The notes: a model not told the origin generated them from the letters alone. A stretch of 64,000 nucleotides of DNA from CAIJNA01 sp964516815 (GCA_964516815.1 CAZEXK010000004.1:19588-83587), one strand, 5' to 3'; shown: positions 18,101-26,650, counted from the stretch's first letter. Numbers and translations are program-made.

Positions 18101-18386
18101 TATAAATGACGCTGGTATTAGAGTAGAAAAAGTAAATAAAATAAGTGAAGGTAGACCAAATATTATTGATAAGCTTACTAATAAAGATATAGTAATGGCA
18201 ATAAATACAACAGATGATGAAGTATCTAGTAAAGATGACGGTATTGCTATAAGAAGAAGTGTATTAAAAATGAATGTACCATATTTTACAACGGTAGCTG
18301 GTGCATTTGCAGCTATTCAAGCGATCAATGAAGCGTCCAACAATGAATTGATGCCAAAATCAATACAAGAATTTTTAGCTGAATAA
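15132..18386 (+). CDS. carB: Carbamoyl-phosphate synthase, large subunit
   Basis: CarB makes carbamoyl phosphate from bicarbonate, ammonia and two ATP for arginine and pyrimidine synthesis. The 1084-aa chain shows the internal duplication: one ATP-grasp half beginning near residue 8 (LLIGSGPIIIGQACEFDYSG) and the second near residue 557 (LIIGGGPNRIGQGIEFDY). A C-terminal MGS-like regulatory domain covers roughly 940-1084. Metal-binding EMNPRVSRSS and EVNPRASRT elements are intact. The small subunit gene carA is not in this window. An AAGGA ribosome-binding site precedes the ATG. Confidence 0.97.
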   Translation: MGKREDIKTILLIGSGPIIIGQACEFDYSGTQATKTLKELGYKVILINSNPATIMTDPEFAHKTYIEPITEEMISKIIKIENVDAILPTMGGQTALNVATSMYDKGMLEGIKFLGAKPEAIKKGEDRLLFKKSMIKIGMDLPKSHYAYNIQEAMTAQEDIGFPIIIRASFTLAGGGSGVAYNIEEYKQLAQAGIDASPISEILVEESLLGWKEYEMEVIRDNKDNCIIVCSIENLDPMGVHTGDSITIAPALTLSDKEYQNMRNASFDILREIGVDTGGSNVQFSIDPKTGRMIVIEMNPRVSRSSALASKATGYPIAKVATLLAVGFTLDEIKNDITGTTASFEPVIDYVVTKIPRFTFEKFPKANSTLSTGMKSVGEVMAIGRTFKESMQKALCSLETGLIGFDSISENISLIKKEIIRPNENRILFLMDGYRMGLSNEELFDLCSIDPWYLSQFREIYNFENEIKEKSYDILNEKDLLRKAKTFGFSDAMIAQLINVTEDDVYNARNALDIKFEYNEVDTCSAEFKALTPYLYSSTNISILPEEKAIQNDEKKVLIIGGGPNRIGQGIEFDYCCCHASFALNEIGIRTIMYNCNPETVSTDYDTSDVLYFEPIDFEHVREVIKKENPDGIIVHFGGQTPLKLANAISDIGGNIIGTSAKVIDLAEDREKFSTFVQEAGLLQPENGTAVTIQEAIIIANRISYPVLVRPSFVLGGRGMKIVYCEDELKSYMDEAVLVSNDAPVLVDKFLDRAIELDVDCITDGKEVYIGGIMQHIEEAGIHSGDSACSLPPISLSEDILKEVEEKTKAMALSLGVIGLMNTQYAIHQNKIYLIEVNPRASRTVPFVSKATGIPLAKVATRVMWGDSLKDSLAAYDNSEIVYEENGVLKPKLKNHVAVKEAVFPFNKLGGADLILGPEMKSTGEVMGIASNFGIAFNKAQEAAKNYLPTNGGNVFVSLANLDKEFACKIASSLIELNYNILATTGTFKIINDAGIRVEKVNKISEGRPNIIDKLTNKDIVMAINTTDDEVSSKDDGIAIRRSVLKMNVPYFTTVAGAFAAIQAINEASNNELMPKSIQEFLAE

Positions 18387-18399
18387 AAATACTGTATAC

Positions 18400-18822
18400 T
18401 TGACACAAACAGATACTACAGTAGGTTTTTTATGTCTTGATGAAAAAAAAATTAATAAAATAAAAAACAGAGATATAAATCAAAAAGTATTAAAAACGCT
18501 TAGTTCTTTTAGTACTTTAAAAAAAAATATAAGAATTCCAAATAAATATAAAAAATTTATAAGAAATGCAAAAAAAGCTTCTTTTATTTTTTCTGATTTA
18601 AATAGTTATAGAGTGGTAAGTCCAAATTATATGCATCATAATTTTTTAAAAAAGTTTGATTATTTATATTCAAGTTCTGCAAACCAAAATAAACAAAACT
18701 ATGATGAAACTTTTGCTTTAAAAAACAGTAATGTCATTGTTTATAATTTTGAAAAGTTTACAGAAAATAATTCATCAAGCATATATAAGGTTACAAATCA
18801 TAAAATCAAAAAAATTAGATAA
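18400..18822 (+). CDS. Short Sua5/YciO/YrdC-family protein (threonylcarbamoyl-AMP synthase-like)
   Basis: A 140-aa protein resembling the shortened Sua5/YrdC proteins of Campylobacterota. QTDTTVGFL at the N-terminus is the equivalent of the YPTDTTYG nucleotide loop; a KNRD motif, a basic central stretch and YSSSAN near residue 90 follow. Full-length relatives make the threonylcarbamoyl-AMP used for t6A in tRNA; whether this short form is the active enzyme is unknown. The TTG start lacks a ribosome-binding site, and the frame stays open upstream (TVYL, a plausible first strand) back to a CTG at 18379 overlapping carB, so the true start may lie further upstream. Confidence 0.7.
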   Translation: MTQTDTTVGFLCLDEKKINKIKNRDINQKVLKTLSSFSTLKKNIRIPNKYKKFIRNAKKASFIFSDLNSYRVVSPNYMHHNFLKKFDYLYSSSANQNKQNYDETFALKNSNVIVYNFEKFTENNSSSIYKVTNHKIKKIR

Positions 18823-19092
18823 CTATTCTTCTAATTTCTGTAAGATGATAGAATCAATAATCTGATTTTTAAATTTTGTATCTTCTAATTGTTGTTTTAA
18901 AAAGATATTTTCCTCTTTTAGTGAGATGTAATGTGAATATAAATTATTTATATCTTTACTAATGTAGTAAATGTTATTTCTTAGGTATATTTTTGGAATA
19001 AATAATAAAAGTAATACAAACATAATAACAAGCACTAATAATAAGGATGTCTTAGCATTTAGTTCAAATTTAGTTTCTTCTTTTTCAATCAA
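18823..19092 (-). CDS. Small bitopic membrane protein downstream of rsmH, FtsL candidate
   Basis: An 89-aa protein with a short acidic cytoplasmic N-terminus, one hydrophobic helix at about 16-34 and a periplasmic heptad-like region (about 42-75) that should form a coiled coil. This is the layout of the divisome protein FtsL. Its start overlaps the rsmH stop by 8 bases, and rsmH-ftsL is the classic gene order of the division cluster. FtsL proteins diverge too far for a sequence-only call, so the name is inferred from topology plus position. Confidence 0.6.
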   Translation of the reverse strand: MIEKEETKFELNAKTSLLLVLVIMFVLLLLFIPKIYLRNNIYYISKDINNLYSHYISLKEENIFLKQQLEDTKFKNQIIDSIILQKLEE

Positions 19093-19993
19093 TTTTAAAT
19101 ACTCTCATTTTCGATGATCTAGATCTAGCATTTTGTTTTATTTCTTTATTTGTTGGAATAATTGGTTTTTTTGTAATGATTTTACCTAATTGATTATTGT
19201 TTCCACATTCACATCTCATAATATAATCTGGACAATTACATTTCTTGCTCCATACTTTGAAGTTATTTTTTACTATTCTATCTTCAAGAGAATGAAAAGA
19301 TATGATAGCAACAGTACAATTTGATAAATTAGCATCGCTAATAGAGTTAAATAATTCTTCTAATACCCCTAACTCATTGTTGACAGCTATTCTAATACCT
19401 TGGAATGTTAATGTAGCAGGGTGTATTTTTCCTTTATACATATTTTCTTCTAATAGCTTAGATAATTGTAAAGCAGAAGTAAAGGGTCTATTTTTAATAA
19501 TTAGGTCTGTAACTTTTTTGTATTCTTTGACCTCTCCATATTCTTTTAATACAAATTGTAAATCTTTTTGGGAATATTGGTTTACTATTGTAGAAGCAGT
19601 TAATTCTTGCTCTTGATTCATTCTCATATCTAATACATCACTTTTAAAACCAAAGCCTCTGTCATTATTATCAAGTTGTAAAGAAGATACTCCAATATCA
19701 GCTAAAATTCCTCTTATTGGTAAGTGTTTATATTTACTTATTAAGTCCTTGAAATTACCATTATTAAATGTAATCCTAGATGAGAATTTATTTAATCTTT
19801 TTTTTGAAAATTTTAATGCTTCATCGTCTTGGTCATTGCAAATTAGATTAATATTTTTGTTATTTGATATAATACCAAAAGAATGTCCAGCATAACCTAG
19901 AGTACAGTCTATAATAAAACCATCATCTATTAATGAAAAAAGATTTATAACTTCATCGTAAAGAACTGGAACATGAGGTATTTTGTCATTCAA
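19085..19993 (-). CDS. rsmH: 16S rRNA (cytosine-1402-N4)-methyltransferase
   Basis: RsmH (MraW) methylates C1402 in the decoding centre of 16S rRNA with S-adenosylmethionine. The 302-aa protein shows the N-terminal HVPVLYDEV, the SAM loop DCTLGYAGHS, ILADIGVSSLQLD near residue 97, and the C-terminal NARSRSSKMRVF. All are family hallmarks. The FtsL candidate follows with an 8-base overlap. The pair is detached from ftsA-ftsZ, which lies about 12 kb away here. Confidence 0.95.
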   Translation of the reverse strand: MNDKIPHVPVLYDEVINLFSLIDDGFIIDCTLGYAGHSFGIISNNKNINLICNDQDDEALKFSKKRLNKFSSRITFNNGNFKDLISKYKHLPIRGILADIGVSSLQLDNNDRGFGFKSDVLDMRMNQEQELTASTIVNQYSQKDLQFVLKEYGEVKEYKKVTDLIIKNRPFTSALQLSKLLEENMYKGKIHPATLTFQGIRIAVNNELGVLEELFNSISDANLSNCTVAIISFHSLEDRIVKNNFKVWSKKCNCPDYIMRCECGNNNQLGKIITKKPIIPTNKEIKQNARSRSSKMRVFKID

Positions 19994-20141
19994 AAAAATG
20001 TCCTTTTATTCGTTATGTTTGCATTATATCATAAAATCAATGCATAATTGTCGATAAATGGTCATTTATTAAGTACTTTTAGCTAAATTAAAGCTTAAAT
20101 ACTATAAAGTTACAAGAATTAAATAATAAAAGGAAATAATT

Positions 20142-20417
20142 ATGAATAAAGCTGAGTTTATCGATGCAGTTGCTACAAAAACAGGATTATCAAAAAAAGA
20201 TGCTAAGGGTGCTTTAGAAGCTTCTTTAGAAACTATAACAGAGGCTCTTGCTAAAAGAGATACTGTTTCGTTTATCGGTTTTGGAACTTTTTCTACAGTT
20301 GATAGAGCTGCTAGAACTGCTAGAGTACCTGGAACAGGTGCTGAAGTTAAAGTACCTGCTACAACAGTTGCTAAATTTAAAGTTGGAAAAGCTTTAAAAG
20401 AAGCTGTAAAAAAATAG
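20142..20417 (+). CDS. hup: DNA-binding protein HU
   Basis: A 91-aa HU/IHF-family nucleoid protein that binds and bends DNA as a dimer. It shows MNKAEFIDAVATKTGLSKKDA at the N-terminus, GFGTF near residue 48 and the basic beta-arm region 55-75, where RNPxTG is replaced by RVPGTGAEVKVPA. It is monocistronic with an AAGGA ribosome-binding site and a strong rho-independent terminator right after it (20431-20465), fitting an abundant protein. Codon choice is noticeably richer in GCT and AAA than in its neighbours. Confidence 0.95.
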   Translation: MNKAEFIDAVATKTGLSKKDAKGALEASLETITEALAKRDTVSFIGFGTFSTVDRAARTARVPGTGAEVKVPATTVAKFKVGKALKEAVKK

Positions 20418-20430
20418 TTTTAAATAGATA

Positions 20431-20465
20431 AAAAAAACCCAACTTATTGCAAGTTGGGTTTTTTT
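20431..20465 (+). terminator. Strong rho-independent terminator of hup
   Basis: A perfect 15-bp stem with the core ACCCAACTT/AAGTTGGGT, a five-base loop (ATTGC) and a run of seven T at its 3' side, starting 14 nt after the hup stop. This is the best terminator in the window. Confidence 0.9.
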
Positions 20466-20509
20466 ATTTCAAAATATTGTATGTATAGTATATATTATAC
20501 ACGCAATGA

Positions 20510-20593
20510 GCCAGCGTGATGGAATGGTAGACTTGGCGGATTCAAAATCCGCTGCCCTTGGGCGTACCGGTTCAAGTCCGGTCGCTGGTACCA
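20510..20593 (+). tRNA. tRNA-Leu (anticodon CAA)
   Basis: The 84-nt sequence folds as a class II tRNA. The acceptor is GCCAGCG with CGCTGGT (one G-U pair at the end). The anticodon stem GCGGA/TCCGC encloses the loop TTCAAAA with CAA at 34-36. There is a long variable arm (GCCC TT GGGC) typical of leucine, a T-arm CCGG-TTCAAGT-CCGG, discriminator A and an encoded CCA. It reads UUG codons. Confidence 0.95.
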
Positions 20594-20851
20594 ATAACTT
20601 CATATATAACAAAATCTTCAATAATAACTTTTGACTAATTAAATCACTTACTTCACATTCTTATTGTATTTATAAATATATTACATTTATTGTAACTTTA
20701 CTGCTTACTTAAGGTTTTATTTATAAATTACTAAAAGTAGGTACAAATATTTATAATTTTTTAACTTTATTGACAAAAAGTAGCATATTTAAGTTTTTTC
20801 ATTATAATTATATGTTATAAATGTATATATCAATTTTAAAGAGAGAAATAA
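20594..20851. other. AT-rich intergenic region before the EIIC-EAL gene
   Basis: 258 bases without a credible gene. A TATAAT at 20803-20808 lies 44 nt before the ATG and is the best promoter candidate. A TTGACA at 20770 is 27 nt from it and too far to be a paired -35 box. Several T-runs occur, but no stable hairpin was seen. Confidence 0.5.
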
Positions 20852-22855
20852 ATGTATGAAACAATAAAGAATGAATTTAATATATTAATGGTATCTATGC
20901 GAGAATCATTTATAGCGATGGTTCCATATTTATTTTTATATTCAATGATGTTAATGTTTTTACAGTTTCTAAGATATTTTGAAATATCTGAATTCATTGT
21001 TAATTATGATACTTATTTATCAATTGCAATTGGATTATCTAACTTATTTGTGCCTTTATTAGTTCTTAGTATATCTTATCACCTTGCAAGAAGATTAAAT
21101 ACTAATTCCCATATGAATGTTGTAAATTCATTTTTAGTTTTAATTTCTTATGAAATTTATATTAAAAGTGGAGGTTTGTTTCCAAAAGAAATGTCTATGT
21201 ATTCATTGCTAATACCTATTGCTAGTGCATATTTTTTCAAAACTTATAATAAGTCTTTTTTATCAGATAAATACTTTAAAGTTGCAAGTCAACTTAATAT
21301 ATCTTTTAAATATATAGTACCTCTATTGCTTAACTATACTATTTTAATAGTTTTTTTCATCTCTTTACATTATTTTTTATTATCAGAATGTTTTAACTTT
21401 AAAGATTATTTGAGTCAAGTTTCTATAGAAACATATATGTTTTTAAAAATTATTTGGACTCATGCCTTATGGTTCTTTGGAATACATGGCGATATAGTTT
21501 CACTTGCATTATTTGACGTTTCTGTTTTTGAAGATAAATATATTACAAACCTTACTAATAAAAATATATATGATTTATTTATAATAATTGGTGGTTCGGG
21601 AGCTGGATTATCTCTGGCAATTGCTATTATATTATTTTGGAAAAATCAACAATGGAATAAAATAGTAAAACTTTCTTCTCCTTTTTTAGTTTTTAATATA
21701 AATGAGATACTCATATACGGTTTACCAATTATTTTAAATAGATATTTATTAATCCCGTTTATACTAGTTCCAATGGTTAATTTTATTTTTTCTTATGCAT
21801 TTTTATCATTTGGATTTATACAATTTGTTGATGTAAATGTTCATTGGACTACTCCTGTATTTATTAATGCATATATATTAAGCGATGGAAATTTACTAGC
21901 ATTATTATTACAATTTATATTAATAGTTGTAGGAATACTAATATATTATCCATTTGTAAAAATGTACTCTAACTCACAAAGTCATGAACACCAAAAAAAT
22001 ATATTAAATAGTAGTTTTAATTTGAAACAAGAACTAGATGCTAACGAAGGAATAAATTTAAATAATAATCAATTCAGAATTATTGAAAATAATAACTATG
22101 TGCATGAAATAATACAACTTATTTCAAAACATAAATTAGAGTTATTTTATCAGCCAAAAATCGATATTAAAAATAACTCAAATAATTCTTTTGAGGCTTT
22201 AATACGAATGAATCTTGGAAATGAACTTAAAGGTCCATATTTTATTGATCAATTTGAAGAAGCCGGATTGAATCTTATAATTGATTTTTGGGTATGTACA
22301 CAAGTTAAAAGAGATTTGGAATACCTTAAAAAACATCATAACTTTATTCCAAAAATTAGTATAAACTTGTATCCAAAGACTTTGCAACATGGTAAAACAA
22401 TCAAAAATATTATTGAAGTTTTAAAAGGTGAAACTATTGAATTTGAAATACTTGAAAGAACACAGTTGGATTTACAAGAAACTAAAGGTAATATTGCTTT
22501 ATTAAAAAAGAATAACTTTACATTTGCTATTGATGATTTTGGAACAGGGTATTCTAGTATGCAAACACTTTATGATTCTCCAGCTAATACTATTAAAATT
22601 GATAAAGGTTTAGTAGATAATCTTGGAAATGTCCGAGCTAATAACTTATTGGAATCTTTATGTAAGTTATGTCATGGATTAAATTTTACTATAATTATTG
22701 AAGGTGTTGAAACTAAAGAACAATATGAGTTTATAAAAAAATGTGATGTTGATTATATACAAGGTTTTTATTTTTCAGAAGCAATAGTTTTAGAAGAAAT
22801 GTTTAATTTTTATAATAATTTTAATACTAATAACAAAATAGAAAATAAAAGCTAG
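20852..22855 (+). CDS. PTS EIIC-like membrane domain fused to a c-di-GMP phosphodiesterase (EAL) domain
   Basis: A 667-aa inner-membrane protein. Residues 1-375 form a multi-helix domain with the marks of the lactose/cellobiose-type PTS permease EIIC. These are FFGIHG with H212, FNINEILIYGLP with E285, and HWTTP at 331-335; the H and E correspond to the sugar-contacting residues of chitobiose permeases. After a linker, residues about 415-655 form an EAL domain with its catalytic set intact: E448 (EAL), N505, E535, D561-D562 (DDFGTG), K582, E617 and Q637. It should cleave c-di-GMP. No EIIA, EIIB, HPr or EI gene is in the window, so a sugar-sensing or repurposed permease role is inferred. It is monocistronic. 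Confidence 0.88.
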   Translation: MYETIKNEFNILMVSMRESFIAMVPYLFLYSMMLMFLQFLRYFEISEFIVNYDTYLSIAIGLSNLFVPLLVLSISYHLARRLNTNSHMNVVNSFLVLISYEIYIKSGGLFPKEMSMYSLLIPIASAYFFKTYNKSFLSDKYFKVASQLNISFKYIVPLLLNYTILIVFFISLHYFLLSECFNFKDYLSQVSIETYMFLKIIWTHALWFFGIHGDIVSLALFDVSVFEDKYITNLTNKNIYDLFIIIGGSGAGLSLAIAIILFWKNQQWNKIVKLSSPFLVFNINEILIYGLPIILNRYLLIPFILVPMVNFIFSYAFLSFGFIQFVDVNVHWTTPVFINAYILSDGNLLALLLQFILIVVGILIYYPFVKMYSNSQSHEHQKNILNSSFNLKQELDANEGINLNNNQFRIIENNNYVHEIIQLISKHKLELFYQPKIDIKNNSNNSFEALIRMNLGNELKGPYFIDQFEEAGLNLIIDFWVCTQVKRDLEYLKKHHNFIPKISINLYPKTLQHGKTIKNIIEVLKGETIEFEILERTQLDLQETKGNIALLKKNNFTFAIDDFGTGYSSMQTLYDSPANTIKIDKGLVDNLGNVRANNLLESLCKLCHGLNFTIIIEGVETKEQYEFIKKCDVDYIQGFYFSEAIVLEEMFNFYNNFNTNNKIENKS

Positions 22856-22888
22856 ATATGGTTTATTAAGTATTTTACCTACTTTAGA

Positions 22889-22904
22889 TATAATTGCGAT
22901 TATA
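22889..22904 (+). promoter_or_regulatory. -10 box with near-palindrome at valS
   Basis: TATAATTGCGATTATA, 20 nt before the valS ATG. It differs by one base from the perfect palindrome at rseP (49715-49730). Confidence 0.5.
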
Positions 22905-22923
22905 TAAAAAAATAGGTAAGTAA

Positions 22924-25542
22924 ATGAGTAATAAATACAACCCAAAAATAGTTGAAGATAAATATTATAAGATATGTGAGCAAAGAGGCTATTTTGAAAT
23001 AGATGGTAATAATTCTATTCAAAAAAAAGATAAAAATTTTTCAATTATGATGCCTCCTCCAAATGTTACAGGTTCTTTACATATTGGTCATGCACTTACA
23101 TTTACACTACAAGATATTATTACAAGATATAAAAGAATGGATGGTTATAAAACTTTATGGCAACCAGGAACTGATCATGCTGGAATTGCTACTCAAAATA
23201 TTGTTGAAAAACAACTATTAAGTGAAGGAACTACAAAAGAGATAATAGGAAGAGAAAAATTTGTACAAAGAGCTTGGAAACAAAAAGAAGTTTCAGGTGG
23301 AAATATAGTACATCAAATGAAAAAACTTGGAGTAACCCCAGCTTGGAAACGAGAAAGATTCACTATGGATGATGGGTTAAAAGAGGCAGTTAAAGAAGCC
23401 TTTGTTTCTTTATATAATGACGGACATATAACTCAAAATAATTATATGGTAAATTGGTGTACACATGATGGTGCATTAAGTGATATAGAAGTTGAACATG
23501 AAGAAATTCAAGGTAAATTTTATCATATGGTTTATAAATTGGCCGATGGCAGTGATGAAATTAAATTAGCTACAACTAGACCAGAAACTTATTTTGGAGA
23601 TAGCGCTATCATGGTACATCCTGATGATAAAAGATATACAAACATTATAGGGAAAGAAGTAATTATTCCTCTTACTTCAAGAACTGTAAAGATTATAGCT
23701 GATACACATGTTGATATGGAGTTTGGAACAGGAATAGTAAAAGTTACTCCTGCACATGATCAAAATGATTATGAAGTTGGTAAAAGACATGACTTAGAAT
23801 TTATAAAAATATTTGATGAAAAAGGTATATTAAATGATTATTGTGGAGAATTTAGTGGAAAAGAAAGATTAGAAGCTAGACCTTTAATAGTAAAAGCCTT
23901 AGAGAAAACTGGACATATTGTAAAAATAGAAGATCATATTCATCAAGTAGGGCATTGTTATAGATGTAAAAATATAGTCGAGCCATTTATCTCTGAACAA
24001 TGGTTCTTAAGTGAAAAAATAGCAAAAAGTTCTATAGATAAAACAAAATTAAATAATAACTTTCATCCAGCACATTGGATAAATTCATATACTGCTTGGA
24101 TGGATGAGCTTAGACCTTGGTGTATTTCAAGACAATTATGGTGGGGACATAGAATACCTGTGTTTACTTGTAATGATAGTTCTTGTAATCATCAATGGGC
24201 TGATAAAAACGATAATCCAAAAGCTTGTCCAAAATGTAATAACAAAACATATACTCAAGACCCTGATGTTTTAGATACTTGGTTTTCTTCAGCACTTTGG
24301 GCTATGTCGCCTTTGGGTTGGGGAAACAACGATAAACTAAATGACTTGTATACCTCAAGTGATGAAAAAGATTTTTATCCAAATTCACTTTTAATAACTG
24401 GGTTTGATATTATGTTTTTTTGGGTTGCTAGAATGATGATGATGAGCGATCACTTTACAGGTGAATTACCATTTAAAGATATCTATATGCATGCTCTTGT
24501 AAGAGATGAAAAAGGCGCTAAAATGTCAAAGTCTAAGGGTAATGTAATAGATCCTTTAGATATGGTTGAAGCACATAGTGCTGATATTATTAGGTTTACA
24601 TTGGCTTATTTAGCAGTACAAGGTAGAGATATAAAATTAGGTGAGAAAAACTTAGAACAGTTTAGAAACTTTACTAATAAACTTTATAACGCTAGTAATT
24701 ATTTACAATTAAATGTTGATACATTTTCTGATTTAAAAGATATAGAAATTAAAACTCCTTTAGGGCTTTATATGCAAAGTAGACTTAGTGTTGCTGTACA
24801 AAGTGTAAGAGAAACTTTAGATACATATAAGTTTAATGATAGTGCAAGAGTACTTTATAACTTTGTGTGGAATGAATTTTGTGATTGGGGTATTGAATAT
24901 AGTAAGGCAAATAAAGAATCTATAATTGAACTAGGAGCTATTTTTAAAGAAACACTTAAAATGGTATCTCCTTTTATGCCATTTATTGCAGATCATTTAT
25001 ATCATAAATTGAGTGGTACTTCAATAGAAAATAGTGAATCTCTAATGATAATGAATTTTCCACAAGATATATCAAGAGATAATAAAGTAGAAGATATGTT
25101 TAAAGTAATAGAAGAAGCTATAACATCAATAAGAAGAGCAAAAGTTATAATAGATATGGGTAATAGCAAAATAGCAAAAGCTTATATCAAACTTGATATA
25201 AATATAGATGAAGATATTGCAAAACCATTTATACAAAAACTAGCGAAAGTTGAAAACTTAGAGTTTGTAGAACAAAAAGTATCAAATAGTATCACAGATG
25301 TTTCTGATAATCTTGAAGTATATCTTCCACGAGGAGAGATTGACTTAGCTCCTATTATTTCTAAGCTTGAAAAACAAAAAGAAAAACTACAAAAAGAAAT
25401 GGATAAAATCAACTCCATGCTAAACAATGAAAGATTTGTAGCAAATGCACCTTCAAATGTAATAGAAGAAAATAAAAAATCTTTAGAAGATGCATCAAAT
25501 AAATTTGCAAAAATTCAAAATGAACTAGAAGCTTTAAAATAA
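22924..25542 (+). CDS. valS: Valyl-tRNA synthetase
   Basis: This class I synthetase charges tRNA-Val and edits mischarged threonine. The HIGH motif is H53-I-G-H56 in PPPNVTGSLHIGHAL, and the KMSKS loop is K533-S537 in GAKMSKSKGN. The editing domain lies between about 200 and 340. A CxxC pair occurs in GHCYRCKN, and a second zinc-like cluster (CNDSSC, CPKC) lies near residue 420. The C-terminal coiled coil (about 800-872) is complete. Length is 872 aa. The CvfB-like gene starts two bases after its stop. Confidence 0.97.
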   Translation: MSNKYNPKIVEDKYYKICEQRGYFEIDGNNSIQKKDKNFSIMMPPPNVTGSLHIGHALTFTLQDIITRYKRMDGYKTLWQPGTDHAGIATQNIVEKQLLSEGTTKEIIGREKFVQRAWKQKEVSGGNIVHQMKKLGVTPAWKRERFTMDDGLKEAVKEAFVSLYNDGHITQNNYMVNWCTHDGALSDIEVEHEEIQGKFYHMVYKLADGSDEIKLATTRPETYFGDSAIMVHPDDKRYTNIIGKEVIIPLTSRTVKIIADTHVDMEFGTGIVKVTPAHDQNDYEVGKRHDLEFIKIFDEKGILNDYCGEFSGKERLEARPLIVKALEKTGHIVKIEDHIHQVGHCYRCKNIVEPFISEQWFLSEKIAKSSIDKTKLNNNFHPAHWINSYTAWMDELRPWCISRQLWWGHRIPVFTCNDSSCNHQWADKNDNPKACPKCNNKTYTQDPDVLDTWFSSALWAMSPLGWGNNDKLNDLYTSSDEKDFYPNSLLITGFDIMFFWVARMMMMSDHFTGELPFKDIYMHALVRDEKGAKMSKSKGNVIDPLDMVEAHSADIIRFTLAYLAVQGRDIKLGEKNLEQFRNFTNKLYNASNYLQLNVDTFSDLKDIEIKTPLGLYMQSRLSVAVQSVRETLDTYKFNDSARVLYNFVWNEFCDWGIEYSKANKESIIELGAIFKETLKMVSPFMPFIADHLYHKLSGTSIENSESLMIMNFPQDISRDNKVEDMFKVIEEAITSIRRAKVIIDMGNSKIAKAYIKLDINIDEDIAKPFIQKLAKVENLEFVEQKVSNSITDVSDNLEVYLPRGEIDLAPIISKLEKQKEKLQKEMDKINSMLNNERFVANAPSNVIEENKKSLEDASNKFAKIQNELEALK

Positions 25543-25543
25543 T

Positions 25544-26422
25544 ATGAATAAAACTATACAACTAGGAACTATAAATACTTTAAAGATACAAAGAGATACA
25601 GACTATGGATTTTTTTTAGTACCTCTTGATTCCAAAGAAGAAATAATGCACAGAAGTGATACAGAAGAATATGAAGTATTACTTCCAAACGCATATATCA
25701 ATGATGATATGCAAATAGAAGATGAAATTGAAGTATTTATTTATAGAGACAGTGAAGATAGAATAATAGCTACAACAGAACATCCAATAGCCTTAGTAAA
25801 TGAATTTGCTTTTGCTAAAGTAGTAGATAGTGCTGATTTTGGAGCATTTGTAGATATAGGTTTACAAAAAGATTTATTAGTTCCTAGAAATAGACAAAAA
25901 ACTCCTTTTAAAGTAGGAGAGCAAAGAATAATAAGAATAGTAGAAGATGAAGAAACAAATAGACTAATAGGTGTAGAAAAAATAACATCGTTTTTAAATA
26001 ACAATACAAAATATTTAAAACAAAATGACGTTGTAAATGCTATGGTAATTGCATTTACTCCTATGGGATATAAAGTAGTTATAGACAATAAACACGAAGG
26101 TATGATATTTAAAAATGAATGCTTTAAAAAGCTTTATGTAGGAGATACTACAAAGGCATACATTAAAAATCTAAGAAAAGATGGTAAACTTGATATTTCT
26201 ATGCAAATTATTGGAAAAGAAAAAAACAAAGACAATGCTTGTGAGAGTATAGTTGAGTTACTCAAACAATACAACGGATTTTTACCGTTCAATTCAAAAA
26301 GCAATGCAGATGATATTTCAAAAAGATTTTCAATGAGCAAAAAGATATTTAAAGCATCGTTAACAACTTTAATTGAACAAAAAACAATAACAAGTAGCCA
26401 TAGAGGAATAGAACTACTATAA
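25544..26422 (+). CDS. S1-domain RNA-binding protein, CvfB/YitL-like
   Basis: A 292-aa protein with the CvfB layout: an N-terminal S1-like barrel (about 1-60), a second S1 domain at about 70-140 (FAFAKVVDSADFGAFVDIG), a third at about 150-220 and a winged-helix C-terminus (about 230-290). CvfB proteins bind RNA; in staphylococci the family affects virulence gene expression. It starts two bases after valS, and a 65-aa gene overlaps its stop by one base (TAATG), giving a three-gene operon. The family call is good; the target RNA is unknown. Confidence 0.82.
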   Translation: MNKTIQLGTINTLKIQRDTDYGFFLVPLDSKEEIMHRSDTEEYEVLLPNAYINDDMQIEDEIEVFIYRDSEDRIIATTEHPIALVNEFAFAKVVDSADFGAFVDIGLQKDLLVPRNRQKTPFKVGEQRIIRIVEDEETNRLIGVEKITSFLNNNTKYLKQNDVVNAMVIAFTPMGYKVVIDNKHEGMIFKNECFKKLYVGDTTKAYIKNLRKDGKLDISMQIIGKEKNKDNACESIVELLKQYNGFLPFNSKSNADDISKRFSMSKKIFKASLTTLIEQKTITSSHRGIELL

Positions 26423-26619
26423 TGGCTAGTGTACTTAACTTAAAAGATAAAGAATTAAGTTTTAAAAGAGAAGCTTATACTTATAAATTAGAATTTTTTA
26501 AATCATCAAATATGAGTATAGATACACTTTGTTATAAAGATGATAAATTTATAAGAAAAGAAAATATACCATTTGCTCAACTACCAAAACAACTAAAAAA
26601 AATAATAAATCCTAAGTGA
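26422..26619 (+). CDS. Small basic hypothetical protein, end of the valS operon
   Basis: A 65-aa lysine-rich protein (ending LPKQLKKIINPK) of unknown function. Its ATG overlaps the stop of the CvfB-like gene (TAATG), strong evidence that it is translated. It has no signal peptide or membrane segment. Its promoter is shared with valS. The tRNA-Cys gene begins about 50 nt downstream. Confidence 0.6.
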   Translation: MASVLNLKDKELSFKREAYTYKLEFFKSSNMSIDTLCYKDDKFIRKENIPFAQLPKQLKKIINPK

Positions 26620-26650
26620 AATGTAAAGCTTTTTTTAAGAGATTAATAGC

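Noticed and set aside
20770..20808. TTGACA followed by TATAAT as a classical -35/-10 promoter
   Set aside because: The spacing is 27 nt, not about 17; only the -10 box is kept as a candidate.
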